Shown here one piece after another: positions 1-7,500 of a stretch of DNA of 17,921 bases. The position numbers and the translations under genes were made by a program. The first letter of the stretch is position 1; each line of letters starts with the position of its first letter. The DNA is from an uncultured Collinsella sp. (lineage in GTDB: Bacteria > Actinomycetota > Coriobacteriia > Coriobacteriales > Coriobacteriaceae): assembly GCA_900545835.1 (NCBI GenBank), contig URBB01000037.1:1-17921 (forward strand), in the 5' to 3' direction. Below the pieces are notes generated by a model. That model was given only the letters and a program-made list of their open reading frames with translations, was not told where the DNA came from and made no database searches.

Positions 1-10
1 GAGGAGGGAA

Positions 11-26
11 GCGTACTTTGGTACGC
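11..26. other. Small perfect hairpin at left edge
   Basis: GCGTAC (11-16) and GTACGC (21-26) form a perfect 6-bp inverted repeat around a 4-nt TTTG loop. It lies about 80 bp past the stop codon of the DAHP synthase gene, which reads leftward. No clear U-tract follows on either strand, so a terminator role is uncertain. It could belong to a gene outside the window. Confidence 0.35.
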
Positions 27-79
27 GACCGACGATTGAACGTCAGATTGCCGCCTAGGGGCGCTTGCAGCGTCGAGCC

Positions 80-107
80 GTTACGCGGTTTGGCAAAACC
101 GCGTAAC
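80..107 (-). terminator. Hairpin at the 3' end of the DAHP synthase gene
   Basis: GTTACGCGGTTT (80-91) and AAACCGCGTAAC (96-107) are a perfect 12-bp inverted repeat with a 4-nt loop. It begins exactly at the TAG stop codon (107-109, read on the minus strand). A stem of this length directly at a stop codon is typical of an intrinsic terminator or a 3'-end stabilising hairpin. No long T-run follows on the minus strand, so termination strength is uncertain. Confidence 0.6.
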
Positions 108-1138
108 TAAATACGCTCTGCGATCTCGTGGATGAGGTAGTCGGTCTTTTCCCAGCCCAGGCACGGGTCGGTGATCGACTTGCCAAAGACACCGCCGTCG
201 ATCGGCTGGTTGCCGTCCTCCAGGTAGGACTCGATCATAAAGCCCTTGACCAGCTTGGAGATTGATTCGTTGCGGCGGCAGCTGTCGAGCACCTCCTTGC
301 AAATGCGATACTGCTCCAGCGGACGCTTGCCCGAGTTGTCATGGTTGCAGTCGATGACCGCTGCCGGATTGGCATAGCCGGCGTGCTCGGTATAGCGCTC
401 GGCCAGGCGCTCTAGGTGCTCGTAGTGGTAGTTGGGGTAGGTGCGCCCATCGAGACCGATGTAGCCACGCATAACGGCGTGTGCGAGCGGGTTGCCGTCG
501 CACTCGACCTCCCAGTTGCGGAAGATGAAGCTCTGGTGCGCCTGCGCGGCGTAAATGGAGTTGAGCATAACGGTGGTAGAGCCGGCAGTGGGATTCTTCA
601 TGCCGACGGGTACCGAAATGCCGCTCGACACCAGGCGATGCTCCTGGTTCTCGACCGAGCGTGCGCCCACGGCAACATAGCTCAGCAGGTCAACGAGGTA
701 CTGGTAGTTGGACGGATAGAGCATCTCGTCGGCGGTGAAGAAGCCCGTTTCCTCAATAACGCGCAGGTGCATATGGCGGATGGCCTTGACGCCCTCGAGC
801 AGATCGTCGGGAGCCTCGGGGTTGGGGTTGTGCAGCAGGCCCTTGTAGCCGGTGCCCTTGGTGCGCGGCTTATTGGTGTAGACGCGCGGAATGATGATGA
901 GCTTGTCCTTGACCTCCTCGGCGGTCTTGGCCAGTCGGTTCATGTACTCAAGCACCGAATCCTCGCGGTCGGCAGAGCACGGGCCGATGATAAGCACCTT
1001 GCGTGCGTCCTCGCCGGTAAAGACTTTGGCGACCTCGGCGTCAAATGCCTGCTTTTTGGCGGTAAGCTCGGCAGAAAGTGGCATTTCCTCGCGGATCTCC
1101 ATGGGGATCGGCAGCCTGCGTTTGAATTCCATGGCCAT
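107..1138 (-). CDS. aroF: 3-deoxy-7-phosphoheptulonate (DAHP) synthase, type I
   Basis: Condenses phosphoenolpyruvate and erythrose-4-phosphate to DAHP, the first cytoplasmic step of the shikimate pathway to aromatic amino acids and chorismate. The 343-residue protein has the length of the AroF/AroG/AroH class. Recognisable motifs in order are IIGPCS (Cys54), KPRTKGTGYKGL (about 90-101), GARSVENQEHR (158-168), DCNHDNSGK (263-271, His266), IESYLEDGNQ (302-311, Glu303) and SITDPCLGW (321-329, Asp324). Cys54, His266, Glu303 and Asp324 match the four metal ligands known for this class. The ATG at 1138 follows a GAGGAG ribosome-binding site with about 6 nt spacing. The gene stands alone, ending at a 12-bp hairpin. 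Which isozyme it is (Phe-, Tyr- or Trp-sensitive) cannot be read here, so the symbol marks the family only. Confidence 0.95.
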   Translation of the reverse strand: MAMEFKRRLPIPMEIREEMPLSAELTAKKQAFDAEVAKVFTGEDARKVLIIGPCSADREDSVLEYMNRLAKTAEEVKDKLIIIPRVYTNKPRTKGTGYKGLLHNPNPEAPDDLLEGVKAIRHMHLRVIEETGFFTADEMLYPSNYQYLVDLLSYVAVGARSVENQEHRLVSSGISVPVGMKNPTAGSTTVMLNSIYAAQAHQSFIFRNWEVECDGNPLAHAVMRGYIGLDGRTYPNYHYEHLERLAERYTEHAGYANPAAVIDCNHDNSGKRPLEQYRICKEVLDSCRRNESISKLVKGFMIESYLEDGNQPIDGGVFGKSITDPCLGWEKTDYLIHEIAERI

Positions 1139-1236
1139 AGGGGTCTCCTCAATCTATAGAAAGAGCAATAAGCGTATTGTCGAATGCTCGGCATTATCCG
1201 CTGTCGCACGCTAAAGTGCAAGCCCTTGTCACCCCG

Positions 1237-1275
1237 AAACCTACCAAAAAGAGACAGGTTTATTTTGGCAGGTTT
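1237..1275. promoter_or_regulatory. Inverted repeat upstream of the DAHP synthase gene
   Basis: AAACCTACCAAAA (1237-1249) and TTTTGGCAGGTTT (1263-1275) form a 13-bp inverted repeat with one mismatch and a 13-nt loop, about 100-135 bp upstream of the ATG at 1138. It could be an operator or a leader hairpin controlling the gene. No TyrR, TrpR or T-box signature was recognised, so the role is inferred from position and symmetry only. Confidence 0.4.
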
Positions 1276-1357
1276 TATCTGGGCAAACGTCGGCGAATGC
1301 CGGGAGGGAGCGGCGCCGCGCGGGACCCTAAGGCTGTTGTCAGTTCCCCAGGAAATA

Positions 1358-1408
1358 CCCTGTGGGCAAAAAATGCCAAATATGAGTACGGTTGCTATCT
1401 TAGTATCA
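1358..1408 (+). repeat. 51-bp intergenic element, copy A
   Basis: This copy aligns without gaps to the reverse complement of 1546-1596, with 42 of 51 positions identical by my hand count. The conserved core reads GTGGGCAAAAAA followed by CAAATATGAGTAC. It lies in the 581-bp gap between the DAHP synthase gene and the ABC operon terminator. No transposase gene, target duplication or coding frame is associated with it. Confidence 0.65.
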
Positions 1409-1545
1409 TATTGCCTTCGCAAAATAATAGACATAACAGCAAAATATGTTCATTAACGCAAATACATATAAGTCCGCTATGGTGCTGTTTGATCAATTTA
1501 GGGACGCGTGTAAGCCGTGGGAGCGGCATTTGAGGCGGTTTTGGC

Positions 1546-1596
1546 TGTTACTAAAAAGGTAACAGTACTCATATTTGCCCTTTTTTGCCCACGGGG
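1546..1596 (-). repeat. 51-bp intergenic element, copy B (inverted)
   Basis: Reverse-oriented partner of 1358-1408, separated from it by 137 bp of AT-richer DNA (1409-1545) in which I see nothing else. This copy also carries a small hairpin of its own, CTGTTAC (1545-1551) and GTAACAG (1559-1565), which is degraded in copy A. The GTACTCATATTTGCCC stretch is the most conserved part. The layout fits a dispersed intergenic repeat or a regulatory module. Confidence 0.65.
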
Positions 1597-1653
1597 TCTG
1601 GAAAGCGCCGTCAGTGAGGTCTCAGGGAAGGCGTTTCGAGGCTCGAAGGACAC

Positions 1654-1689
1654 AAAACGGGGGCGCAGGTTGTCCTGCGCCCCCGTTTT
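1654..1689 (-). terminator. Strong terminator of the MarR-ABC operon
   Basis: A perfect 16-bp stem (1654-1669 and 1674-1689) with a 4-nt TTGT loop. Each arm combines a GC-rich stem with AAAA/TTTT at its outer end, so it can work in both directions. It lies 30 bp beyond the stop codon of the second ABC gene (1720). Confidence 0.85.
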
Positions 1690-1719
1690 CTGGGCATTGC
1701 GGTTGTTTGCCGCCGGTTG

Positions 1720-3576
1720 TTACGCCGCCTCGTCGAACTGCGAGTTATACAGGTCGGCGTAGAAGCCACCCTGGGCGAGTAGCTCGTCGTGTGTGCCCTT
1801 CTCGACGATGTCGCCGTCGCGAATTACCAAGATTACGTCGGCGTTGCGGATCGTGGACAGGCGGTGCGCGATGACAAAGCTGGTGCGGCCCTGCATCAGC
1901 GCATCCATGGCGCGCTGAATGAGCTCCTCGGTACGGGTATCGACGTTGGAAGTCGCCTCGTCCAGAATCAGTGCCGGGCGGTCGGCCAAAATGGCACGGG
2001 CGATGGTCACGAGCTGGCGCTGACCCTGCGACAGGTTGGTGCCTTCCTCGTTGATCATAAAGTCGTAGCCGCCGGCGAGCGTATGGATAAAGTGATCGCA
2101 GCGTGCGGCGCGCGCAGCGGCCTCGACCTCGGCATCGCTTGCATCGGGGCGTCCGTAGCGGATGTTCTCGCGGATGGTGCCGTTAAACAGCCAGGTGTCC
2201 TGCAGCACCATGGCAAACTCGCCGCGCAGCGCCGCGCGGTCCCAGTCGCGCACGTCGACGCCTTCGACTCGCAGCGAACCGCCGTCCACGTCGTAAAAGC
2301 GCTGCAGCAGCTTAATGAGCGTGGTCTTGCCGGCGCCGGTAGGACCGACGATGGCGATGGTCTGGCCGGGCTGCGCCTCGCAGCTAAAGTCGTGGATGAT
2401 GGTCTTGTCGGGCGTGTAGCCAAACTTGACATGGTCGAACTCCACGTGGCCGGGGCGCTTCTCGGGAATCTGCGCGTCGGCCTTCTGCTCCTCCTCGGGC
2501 GCGGCCAGGAACTCAAAGACGCGCTCGGTGGCGGCTGCCATCGACTGCATCGTGTTGCTCACGTTGCCCAGCTGCTGCACGGGTTGCGTAAAGTTGCGAA
2601 CGTACTGGATAAAGCTCTGGATGTCGCCGGGCGTGGCATTGCCGGTCAGCGCGAGCTGCGCGCCCACCACGACGACGCCCACGTAGCCCATGTTGCCCAC
2701 CAAGCTCATAAGCGGCATCATCAGGCCCGACAGGAACTGCGAGCGCCAGCCACTAATAAAGAGGCGGTCGTTTTGACGGTCGAACTCTTCAATCGAGGCC
2801 TCGGCGCGGTCGAACACCTGAATGACGTTCTGGCCGGCAAAGTCCTCCTCGATAATGCCGTTGACGGCGCCCAGAACCTGCTGTTGCTCGCGGAAGTACG
2901 GCTGCGAGAAGTGAATCATCACGGTCAAGATAATCGCGGCGGCCGGCAGCGTGAGCACGGTGACGCCGGTAAGCGGTAGGCTGATCGAAAGCATCATGAC
3001 GAGCACGCCGATAATCTGCGTCACCGACGTGATGAGCTGCGTCACGCTCTGGTTGAGCGACTGACCCAGCGTATCGACGTCGTTGGTGATGCGGCTGAGT
3101 ACGTCTCCCTTGCTGTGGCCGTTGAAGTAACTCATCGGCACGACGGCAATCTTGGCGGCGATTTCCTTGCGCATGCGGTAGCAGATCTTTTGCGTGACGC
3201 CGGTCATGAGCCAGCCCTGGACCAGGCTGCAGACAGAGCTCGCCAGATACAGGCAGAGCAAAAAGCCGAGCGTCTTGGCGATCCAGGCAAAGTCAACATC
3301 GCCGGTACCGTTGACCTTGGCAACCAAGCCCTCGAACAGTTTGGTGGTAACCTGGCCGAGCACCTTGGGCCCCACAATGTTAAAGATGACCGAGCACACG
3401 GCAAAGGCGACGGCGGCAAACACGGCAATCTTGTGCTGGCCGATATAGCCGAGCAGCTGCCTCATGGTGCCCTTAAAGTCCTTGGCCTTTTCGCCGCGAC
3501 GCATGCCGCCCATGCGGCCCATGGGACCACGCTGGCGGGTGGGCTTGGGAATCTGAGTCTTGGTCTCGTCTGCCAT
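1720..3576 (-). CDS. ABC exporter half-transporter (canonical ATPase half)
   Basis: A 618-residue membrane protein: a six-helix ABC exporter domain (about residues 40-330) fused to an ATPase domain. Visible motifs are Walker A GPTGAGKTT (411-419), the signature LSQGQ (Ser516), Walker B ALILDEATSNVD with catalytic Glu540, and switch His571 in IAHRLST. The signature has Gln in place of the usual first Gly. The N-terminus is rich in Arg, Gly and Met. The ATG at 3574-3576 overlaps the TAA stop of the upstream half by one base (TAATG) and has a GGAGG-type ribosome-binding site, so the two are translationally coupled. In heterodimeric exporters this half supplies the competent Walker A/B and His of the active site. 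Exported substrate is unknown; multidrug or lipid-like compounds are usual for MarR-linked pairs. Confidence 0.9.
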   Translation of the reverse strand: MADETKTQIPKPTRQRGPMGRMGGMRRGEKAKDFKGTMRQLLGYIGQHKIAVFAAVAFAVCSVIFNIVGPKVLGQVTTKLFEGLVAKVNGTGDVDFAWIAKTLGFLLCLYLASSVCSLVQGWLMTGVTQKICYRMRKEIAAKIAVVPMSYFNGHSKGDVLSRITNDVDTLGQSLNQSVTQLITSVTQIIGVLVMMLSISLPLTGVTVLTLPAAAIILTVMIHFSQPYFREQQQVLGAVNGIIEEDFAGQNVIQVFDRAEASIEEFDRQNDRLFISGWRSQFLSGLMMPLMSLVGNMGYVGVVVVGAQLALTGNATPGDIQSFIQYVRNFTQPVQQLGNVSNTMQSMAAATERVFEFLAAPEEEQKADAQIPEKRPGHVEFDHVKFGYTPDKTIIHDFSCEAQPGQTIAIVGPTGAGKTTLIKLLQRFYDVDGGSLRVEGVDVRDWDRAALRGEFAMVLQDTWLFNGTIRENIRYGRPDASDAEVEAAARAARCDHFIHTLAGGYDFMINEEGTNLSQGQRQLVTIARAILADRPALILDEATSNVDTRTEELIQRAMDALMQGRTSFVIAHRLSTIRNADVILVIRDGDIVEKGTHDELLAQGGFYADLYNSQFDEAA

Positions 3577-5945
3577 TAGCGCTCGCCTCCTTCCATGACG
3601 GCTGCAATTTCTTCTTGGGTAAGCCCCAACTCCTCGGCGGAAAGCTGCGACTGTGCGATCTCCAGGTACGCCGGGCAGCTGCGCAGCAGCTCCTCGTGCG
3701 TGCCGGTGCCCACTACGTGGCCGTCGTCGAGCACGATGATCTGGTCGGCGTGCATGATGGTCGCGATGCGCTGGGCCACGACCACGAGCGCGGCGTCGGT
3801 GACGTTTTTGGCCAGCTCTTCGCGCAGGCGCGCGTCGGTCTTGTAGTCAAGCGCGCTAAACGAGTCATCGAACACCACGACCTCGGGCTTTTTGGCTAAC
3901 GCGCGGGCAATGGCCAGGCGCTGGCGCTGACCACCCGAAACATTGGAGCCGCCCTGGCTGATAGGGGAGTCGTACCCGTCCTCGCGCTCGGCGATAAAGT
4001 CCTCCGCCTGGGCGACGCGTGCTGCCTGGCGCATATCCTCGTCACTCACCATGTCGCCGGCAAACTTGAGGTTGCTCTCGACGGTACCCGAGAATAGACG
4101 ACCCTGCTGCGGAATATAACCGATGCGGCGCCGCAGCTCGGAAAGGGTCATGTCGCGCACATCGATGCCGTCGAGCGAAATGCTGCCGCCCGTGACGTCG
4201 TACAGGCGCGGAATCAGCTGCACGAGCGTGGACTTGCCCGAGCCCGTGGAGCCAATAATGCCGAGCATCTGACCGGCATGCGTGGTGAAGTTCACGCCGC
4301 TGATGACATCGGCGCGGGCATCGGGATACTGGAAGCTCACGTCGCGGAAGGTGAGCTCGCCGCGCGGCGCGCTGGCAGCAGGCAGTTTGGGCGAGACAGG
4401 GTCGTTGATACTCGTAGGGCAGGTGATGACCTCTTCCACGCGCTCGGCTGCGACCTCGGCGCGGGGCAGGATGACCGAAACCATGGTGAGGATCATAAAC
4501 GCCATGACGATCTGCATAGTGTAGGAGATGAACGCCATCATGTTGCCGACCTGCATCACGCCGTCGGACACGCCCTGCGCGCCAAACCAGACGATAAGCA
4601 CGGTGATGCAGTTCATGACGAGCATCATGAGCGGCATCATAAAGCTCATGGCGCGGTTGGTGTAGAGCTGCGTGGTCATCAGGTCGAGCGAAGCCTTGTC
4701 AAAACGCTCGAGCTCATGTTCCTCGCGGTTGAATGAGCGGATGGGCATAAGGCCGTCGAGCAGCTCGCGGGCGGTAAGGTTCACGCGGTCCACAAAGCTC
4801 TGCATCTTTTTGAACTTGGGCATGGTGAGGCCCATAAGCACGCCGACGACGGCCGAGACCGCGATGATGGCCACGGCGATGGTCCACTCTAGGCCGGTAT
4901 GGTTGGCCAGGACGCGCATGACGGCGACGATGCCCATGACGGGGGCCATCAGACACATGCGGATAAACAGGGTTGCGGCCATCTGGATCTGCTGAATGTC
5001 GTTGGTGCAGCGGGTGATGAGCGAGGCCTGGCTAAACTTGCCCACCTCGGCCGGCGAGAAGTGCATAACCTTGTTGAAGGTCTCGCGGCGCAGGTCGCGG
5101 GCGATGGAGCAGGCGGTGCGCGAGGCCACGGCACCGGTCAGGATGGTGGCGACGAGCGAGATCAGGCACAGACCAAACATCGTGGTCGCCATGCGGCCCA
5201 GGTAGGCGTTCTGCACGTCGGCGGGGTCGATGCCCTGCGCCTTGTACTCGTCTTGCACATAGCTCACGGCGCGTTGGGTCACGATGGAGCCCGACATGGA
5301 GCCCATTTTGTCCGCCATATCGTTGGCGCCCTCGACGAGCTTGCCCTGGTCGATTAGGCCGCCTTCAACGCCTAGACGCAGACCCTTCATGGTGATCTTA
5401 CCGCCGTCGGCATCAATCTGCTTTTGCATGTTCTGCGCCGCTGCGGCCTTCTGCTGCATCTCGGCGAGCTGCTCGGGCGTCATCGCCGCCATCTGCTCGG
5501 GGGTGGGCATGGCCTGAGCGGCGCCGTCATCGCTTGCCTCGGTAGATGCGCCGGTCATGTCGCCCATGGAGTTGGCATCGATGCCCTGGTTGAACGAAAG
5601 GACGACAGTCTCGGGCAGGCTCATGATGTCGGCAATCTTGCCGCCGTCGGCACGCTCCTCCTCGGTGCCCTTGTACGTTCGAATGCCGTTATTGTCCGCC
5701 TTGCTAAACACGGCCTCCACAGCCTTGGCGTCCTTGGAGCTCATGAAGAGTTCGAGGTCGTCGAGCGATTCGGCGCGAATGGTGTCGGGCACGGGCGAGG
5801 CGATGCCGCCTTGCTGCACGCCCACGTCGACGATGTCGCTCATATAGGTAGGCAGCGCCAGATCGGCGTTGCAGCTGATTACGATGAGTACGATAGCTGC
5901 GAGCAGTGCCAGGATATGCTTTTTAAAGAGCTTGAGAATCCTCAC
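3576..5945 (-). CDS. ABC exporter half-transporter with large extracytoplasmic insertion (degenerate ATPase half)
   Basis: A 789-residue ABC exporter half. Helix 1 (about 11-30) is separated from helix 2 (about 254-274) by roughly 205 residues predicted outside the membrane. This segment includes a Met/Gln/Ala-rich stretch with two TPEQ units (about 147-175). The ATPase domain shows Walker A GSTGSGKST (565-573), signature VSGGQ (Ser670), and Walker B VVVFDDSFSALD, where Asp694 replaces the catalytic Glu. Gln725 replaces the switch His in VAQRIATI. These changes mark it as the degenerate-site partner, while its signature is canonical. The GTG start (5945) overlaps the TGA of the MarR gene as GTGA. 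Long insertions of this sort occur in some gut Gram-positive exporter pairs; their function is not known to me. Confidence 0.9.
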   Translation of the reverse strand: MRILKLFKKHILALLAAIVLIVISCNADLALPTYMSDIVDVGVQQGGIASPVPDTIRAESLDDLELFMSSKDAKAVEAVFSKADNNGIRTYKGTEEERADGGKIADIMSLPETVVLSFNQGIDANSMGDMTGASTEASDDGAAQAMPTPEQMAAMTPEQLAEMQQKAAAAQNMQKQIDADGGKITMKGLRLGVEGGLIDQGKLVEGANDMADKMGSMSGSIVTQRAVSYVQDEYKAQGIDPADVQNAYLGRMATTMFGLCLISLVATILTGAVASRTACSIARDLRRETFNKVMHFSPAEVGKFSQASLITRCTNDIQQIQMAATLFIRMCLMAPVMGIVAVMRVLANHTGLEWTIAVAIIAVSAVVGVLMGLTMPKFKKMQSFVDRVNLTARELLDGLMPIRSFNREEHELERFDKASLDLMTTQLYTNRAMSFMMPLMMLVMNCITVLIVWFGAQGVSDGVMQVGNMMAFISYTMQIVMAFMILTMVSVILPRAEVAAERVEEVITCPTSINDPVSPKLPAASAPRGELTFRDVSFQYPDARADVISGVNFTTHAGQMLGIIGSTGSGKSTLVQLIPRLYDVTGGSISLDGIDVRDMTLSELRRRIGYIPQQGRLFSGTVESNLKFAGDMVSDEDMRQAARVAQAEDFIAEREDGYDSPISQGGSNVSGGQRQRLAIARALAKKPEVVVFDDSFSALDYKTDARLREELAKNVTDAALVVVAQRIATIMHADQIIVLDDGHVVGTGTHEELLRSCPAYLEIAQSQLSAEELGLTQEEIAAVMEGGER

Positions 5946-6391
5946 TCGGCATCTCTCCTTTCTTGATTGCGGTCGATAATTTCGTTGGCACGTCTTAGAA
6001 GGCGCACCATCTCTTGGGTATCTGTTTCGCCAAGCTGCTCGAGGAAGGCCGCGGTGCGGTCCTCGAATTCCCGACGTTTGATTTCGATGACCTGGAATCC
6101 CTTGTCGGTCACCGTGACGTGTACGCGACGACGGTCGGTCTTTGAGTGCTCGCGCTCGACCCAGCCCTTGGCCTCGAGGGCGCGCAGGATATTGGCGATG
6201 CGGGCGCTCGAGACCCAGGCACGATCGGCGAGTTCGCTCGGCGTGAGCGAGCCGCCGGCGCGCATGAGGGCGCGCATGACGGCCATCTCGCCACCCAGAG
6301 CCTGGTCGGCAAAGCGCGAAACGCGCTGGTGCATGCTGCCAAACTCGGTAAAGAGCTGACGCCCAAGCTCATGGAAATCGGTATCTTCCAC
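5942..6391 (-). CDS. MarR-family transcriptional regulator
   Basis: A 149-residue winged-helix repressor. The DNA-binding region is about residues 50-105: SLTPSELADRAWVSSARIAN forms the helix-turn-helix and DRRRVHVTVTDKG the wing, including the family's D-R-R motif. It is the first gene of an operon with the two ABC halves and overlaps the next start by four bases (GTGA). This is the usual arrangement for a repressor that controls its own exporter and responds to the exported compound. The start is a GTG at 6389-6391, preceded by a weak AGGGG ribosome-binding site; no in-frame ATG lies nearby. The GTG sits inside one arm of a perfect 9-bp inverted repeat, a candidate autoregulatory site. Confidence 0.9.
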   Translation of the reverse strand: MEDTDFHELGRQLFTEFGSMHQRVSRFADQALGGEMAVMRALMRAGGSLTPSELADRAWVSSARIANILRALEAKGWVEREHSKTDRRRVHVTVTDKGFQVIEIKRREFEDRTAAFLEQLGETDTQEMVRLLRRANEIIDRNQERRDAE

Positions 6392-6435
6392 CGAAAACCC
6401 CTAACACTAGAAACTATTTTCGGTGAAAGATGATA
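6389..6435 (-). promoter_or_regulatory. Candidate MarR operator and promoter
   Basis: CACCGAAAA (6389-6397) and TTTTCGGTG (6417-6425) are perfect 9-bp inverted arms 19 nt apart, spanning the start codon and leader of the MarR gene. On the minus strand a TATCAT -10-like hexamer (6430-6435) lies just upstream, placing the likely transcript start inside the repeat. No good -35 is visible. Autorepression is inferred from position and symmetry. Confidence 0.45.
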
Positions 6436-6499
6436 CCCGCATATTCGGACCTCATGCAGTGGGCAATATAAAGAGCGCATAAAGAGTTGAAAAATTCAA

Positions 6500-6527
6500 T
6501 TGCTGAAGCGTTTCAAAGAACTATTAT
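6500..6527 (+). promoter_or_regulatory. Candidate promoter with LacI-type operator for the dehydrogenase/permease genes
   Basis: TGAAGCGTTTCA (6504-6515) is a 12-bp near-perfect palindrome centred on CG, the form typical of LacI-family operators. It lies between a weak -35 (TTGCTG, 6500-6505) and a -10-like TATTAT (6522-6527) with 16 bp spacing. The resulting leader would be about 110 nt. No cognate regulator gene is adjacent. Confidence 0.4.
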
Positions 6528-6642
6528 GCCCGCGGTTAGGCGAGGGGTTGTCACCACCATGACGACTGGGACTCATATAATCGCCACGTGCGATGCTCCA
6601 ACTTCCCGCAAGGAGACACCTTACATAAAGGGGGATGGAGTC

Positions 6643-7392
6643 ATGGCATTTGACTTCACGGGCAAGACCGCGATCGTTACCGGTGGCACTCAGGGCATTG
6701 GCCTCGAGATCGCCAAGGGCATCGTCGCGGGCGGCGGACACGTCGCGCTCATCGCAAGGAACGCTGCTAAGGGCGAGGCCGCTGTGGCCGAGCTTGGCGA
6801 GGGCAACAAGTTCTATCAGCTCGATGTCGCCGATGCACCCAAGGCGCGCGAGACCGTCGAGCAGATTTTCACCGATCTGCCGCAGACCAACATCCTGATT
6901 AACTGCGCTGGCGTCATCAGCACCAAGAAGTTCGACGAGATCGATGACACCGAGTGGCGCCGTACCATCGACATCAACCTCAACGGCACCTTTACCATGA
7001 TGAACGCCGTGTACCCGCACTTTAAGGCGGCCCATGCCGGCACTATCGTCAACGTGAGCTCTGTTGCTGGCAAGATCGGCGGCGGCCTGCTCGGCACCGC
7101 GGCTTACGCGAGCTCCAAGGCCGGTGTTAACGGTCTAACCAAGGCAGTCGCCAAGGAAGGCGGCAAGTTTGGCGTTCGCTGCAACGCTGTATGCCCGTCG
7201 CTCACGTTGACCGATATGACCTCGATTCTCTCTGACGAGAACTCTCAGCGTATCATCAACGGTATTCCTCTGGGCCGCGCCGCCCAGGCCAGCGAGCCTG
7301 CGCAGATGGTGCTCTTCTTTGCCTCCGACCTCGCCAGCTTCGTTAACGGCGAGATCGGTGACTGCGACGGTGGCATCGTCCTGGACGGCTAA
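6643..7392 (+). CDS. Short-chain dehydrogenase/reductase, KduD/gluconate 5-dehydrogenase-like
   Basis: A 249-residue cytoplasmic NAD(P)-dependent oxidoreductase of the classical SDR family. Motifs are TGGTQGIG (13-20, nucleotide binding), NCAG (87-90), the catalytic Ser in NVSS (about 139-140), and YASSK with Tyr155 and Lys159. The frame is open upstream to 6487, but the ATG at 6643 has the purine-rich AAAGGGGGATGGAG before it and gives the usual SDR N-terminus. The next gene is a 2-keto-3-deoxygluconate permease. That suggests a 2-dehydro-3-deoxy-D-gluconate 5-dehydrogenase (KduD-like) or related keto-sugar reductase, but the exact substrate cannot be read from sequence. The annotation is secure for the family and inferential for the substrate. 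Confidence 0.88.
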   Translation: MAFDFTGKTAIVTGGTQGIGLEIAKGIVAGGGHVALIARNAAKGEAAVAELGEGNKFYQLDVADAPKARETVEQIFTDLPQTNILINCAGVISTKKFDEIDDTEWRRTIDINLNGTFTMMNAVYPHFKAAHAGTIVNVSSVAGKIGGGLLGTAAYASSKAGVNGLTKAVAKEGGKFGVRCNAVCPSLTLTDMTSILSDENSQRIINGIPLGRAAQASEPAQMVLFFASDLASFVNGEIGDCDGGIVLDG

Positions 7393-7414
7393 TACCCCGC
7401 GGTGATCGTTTGGC

Positions 7415-7449
7415 GGCGACCCTGGCGACTCGGGGTTGTCGCCTTCTTT
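7415..7449 (+). terminator. Weak terminator between the dehydrogenase and permease genes
   Basis: GGCGAC (7415-7420 or 7424-7429) can pair with GTCGCC (7438-7443), followed by a pyrimidine-rich TTCTTTCT. It may attenuate read-through, so the dehydrogenase could be made in greater amount than the permease. Confidence 0.5.
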
Positions 7450-7500
7450 CTGACATAGGCGCGTGCGGCTACTTTTCGCATGCATCCAAAGGAGATATAT

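Noticed and set aside
1358..1596. Insertion sequence
   Set aside because: The inverted 51-bp copies enclose only 137 bp with no transposase and no evident target duplication.
1789..2979. A 396-residue open frame on the plus strand opposite the second ABC gene
   Set aside because: Antisense shadow caused by GC-rich third positions; the minus-strand frame has all ABC motifs.
6487..6642. Upstream extension of the SDR protein by 52 residues
   Set aside because: The extension precedes the normal SDR N-terminus, covers the candidate promoter and operator, and lacks a ribosome-binding site.
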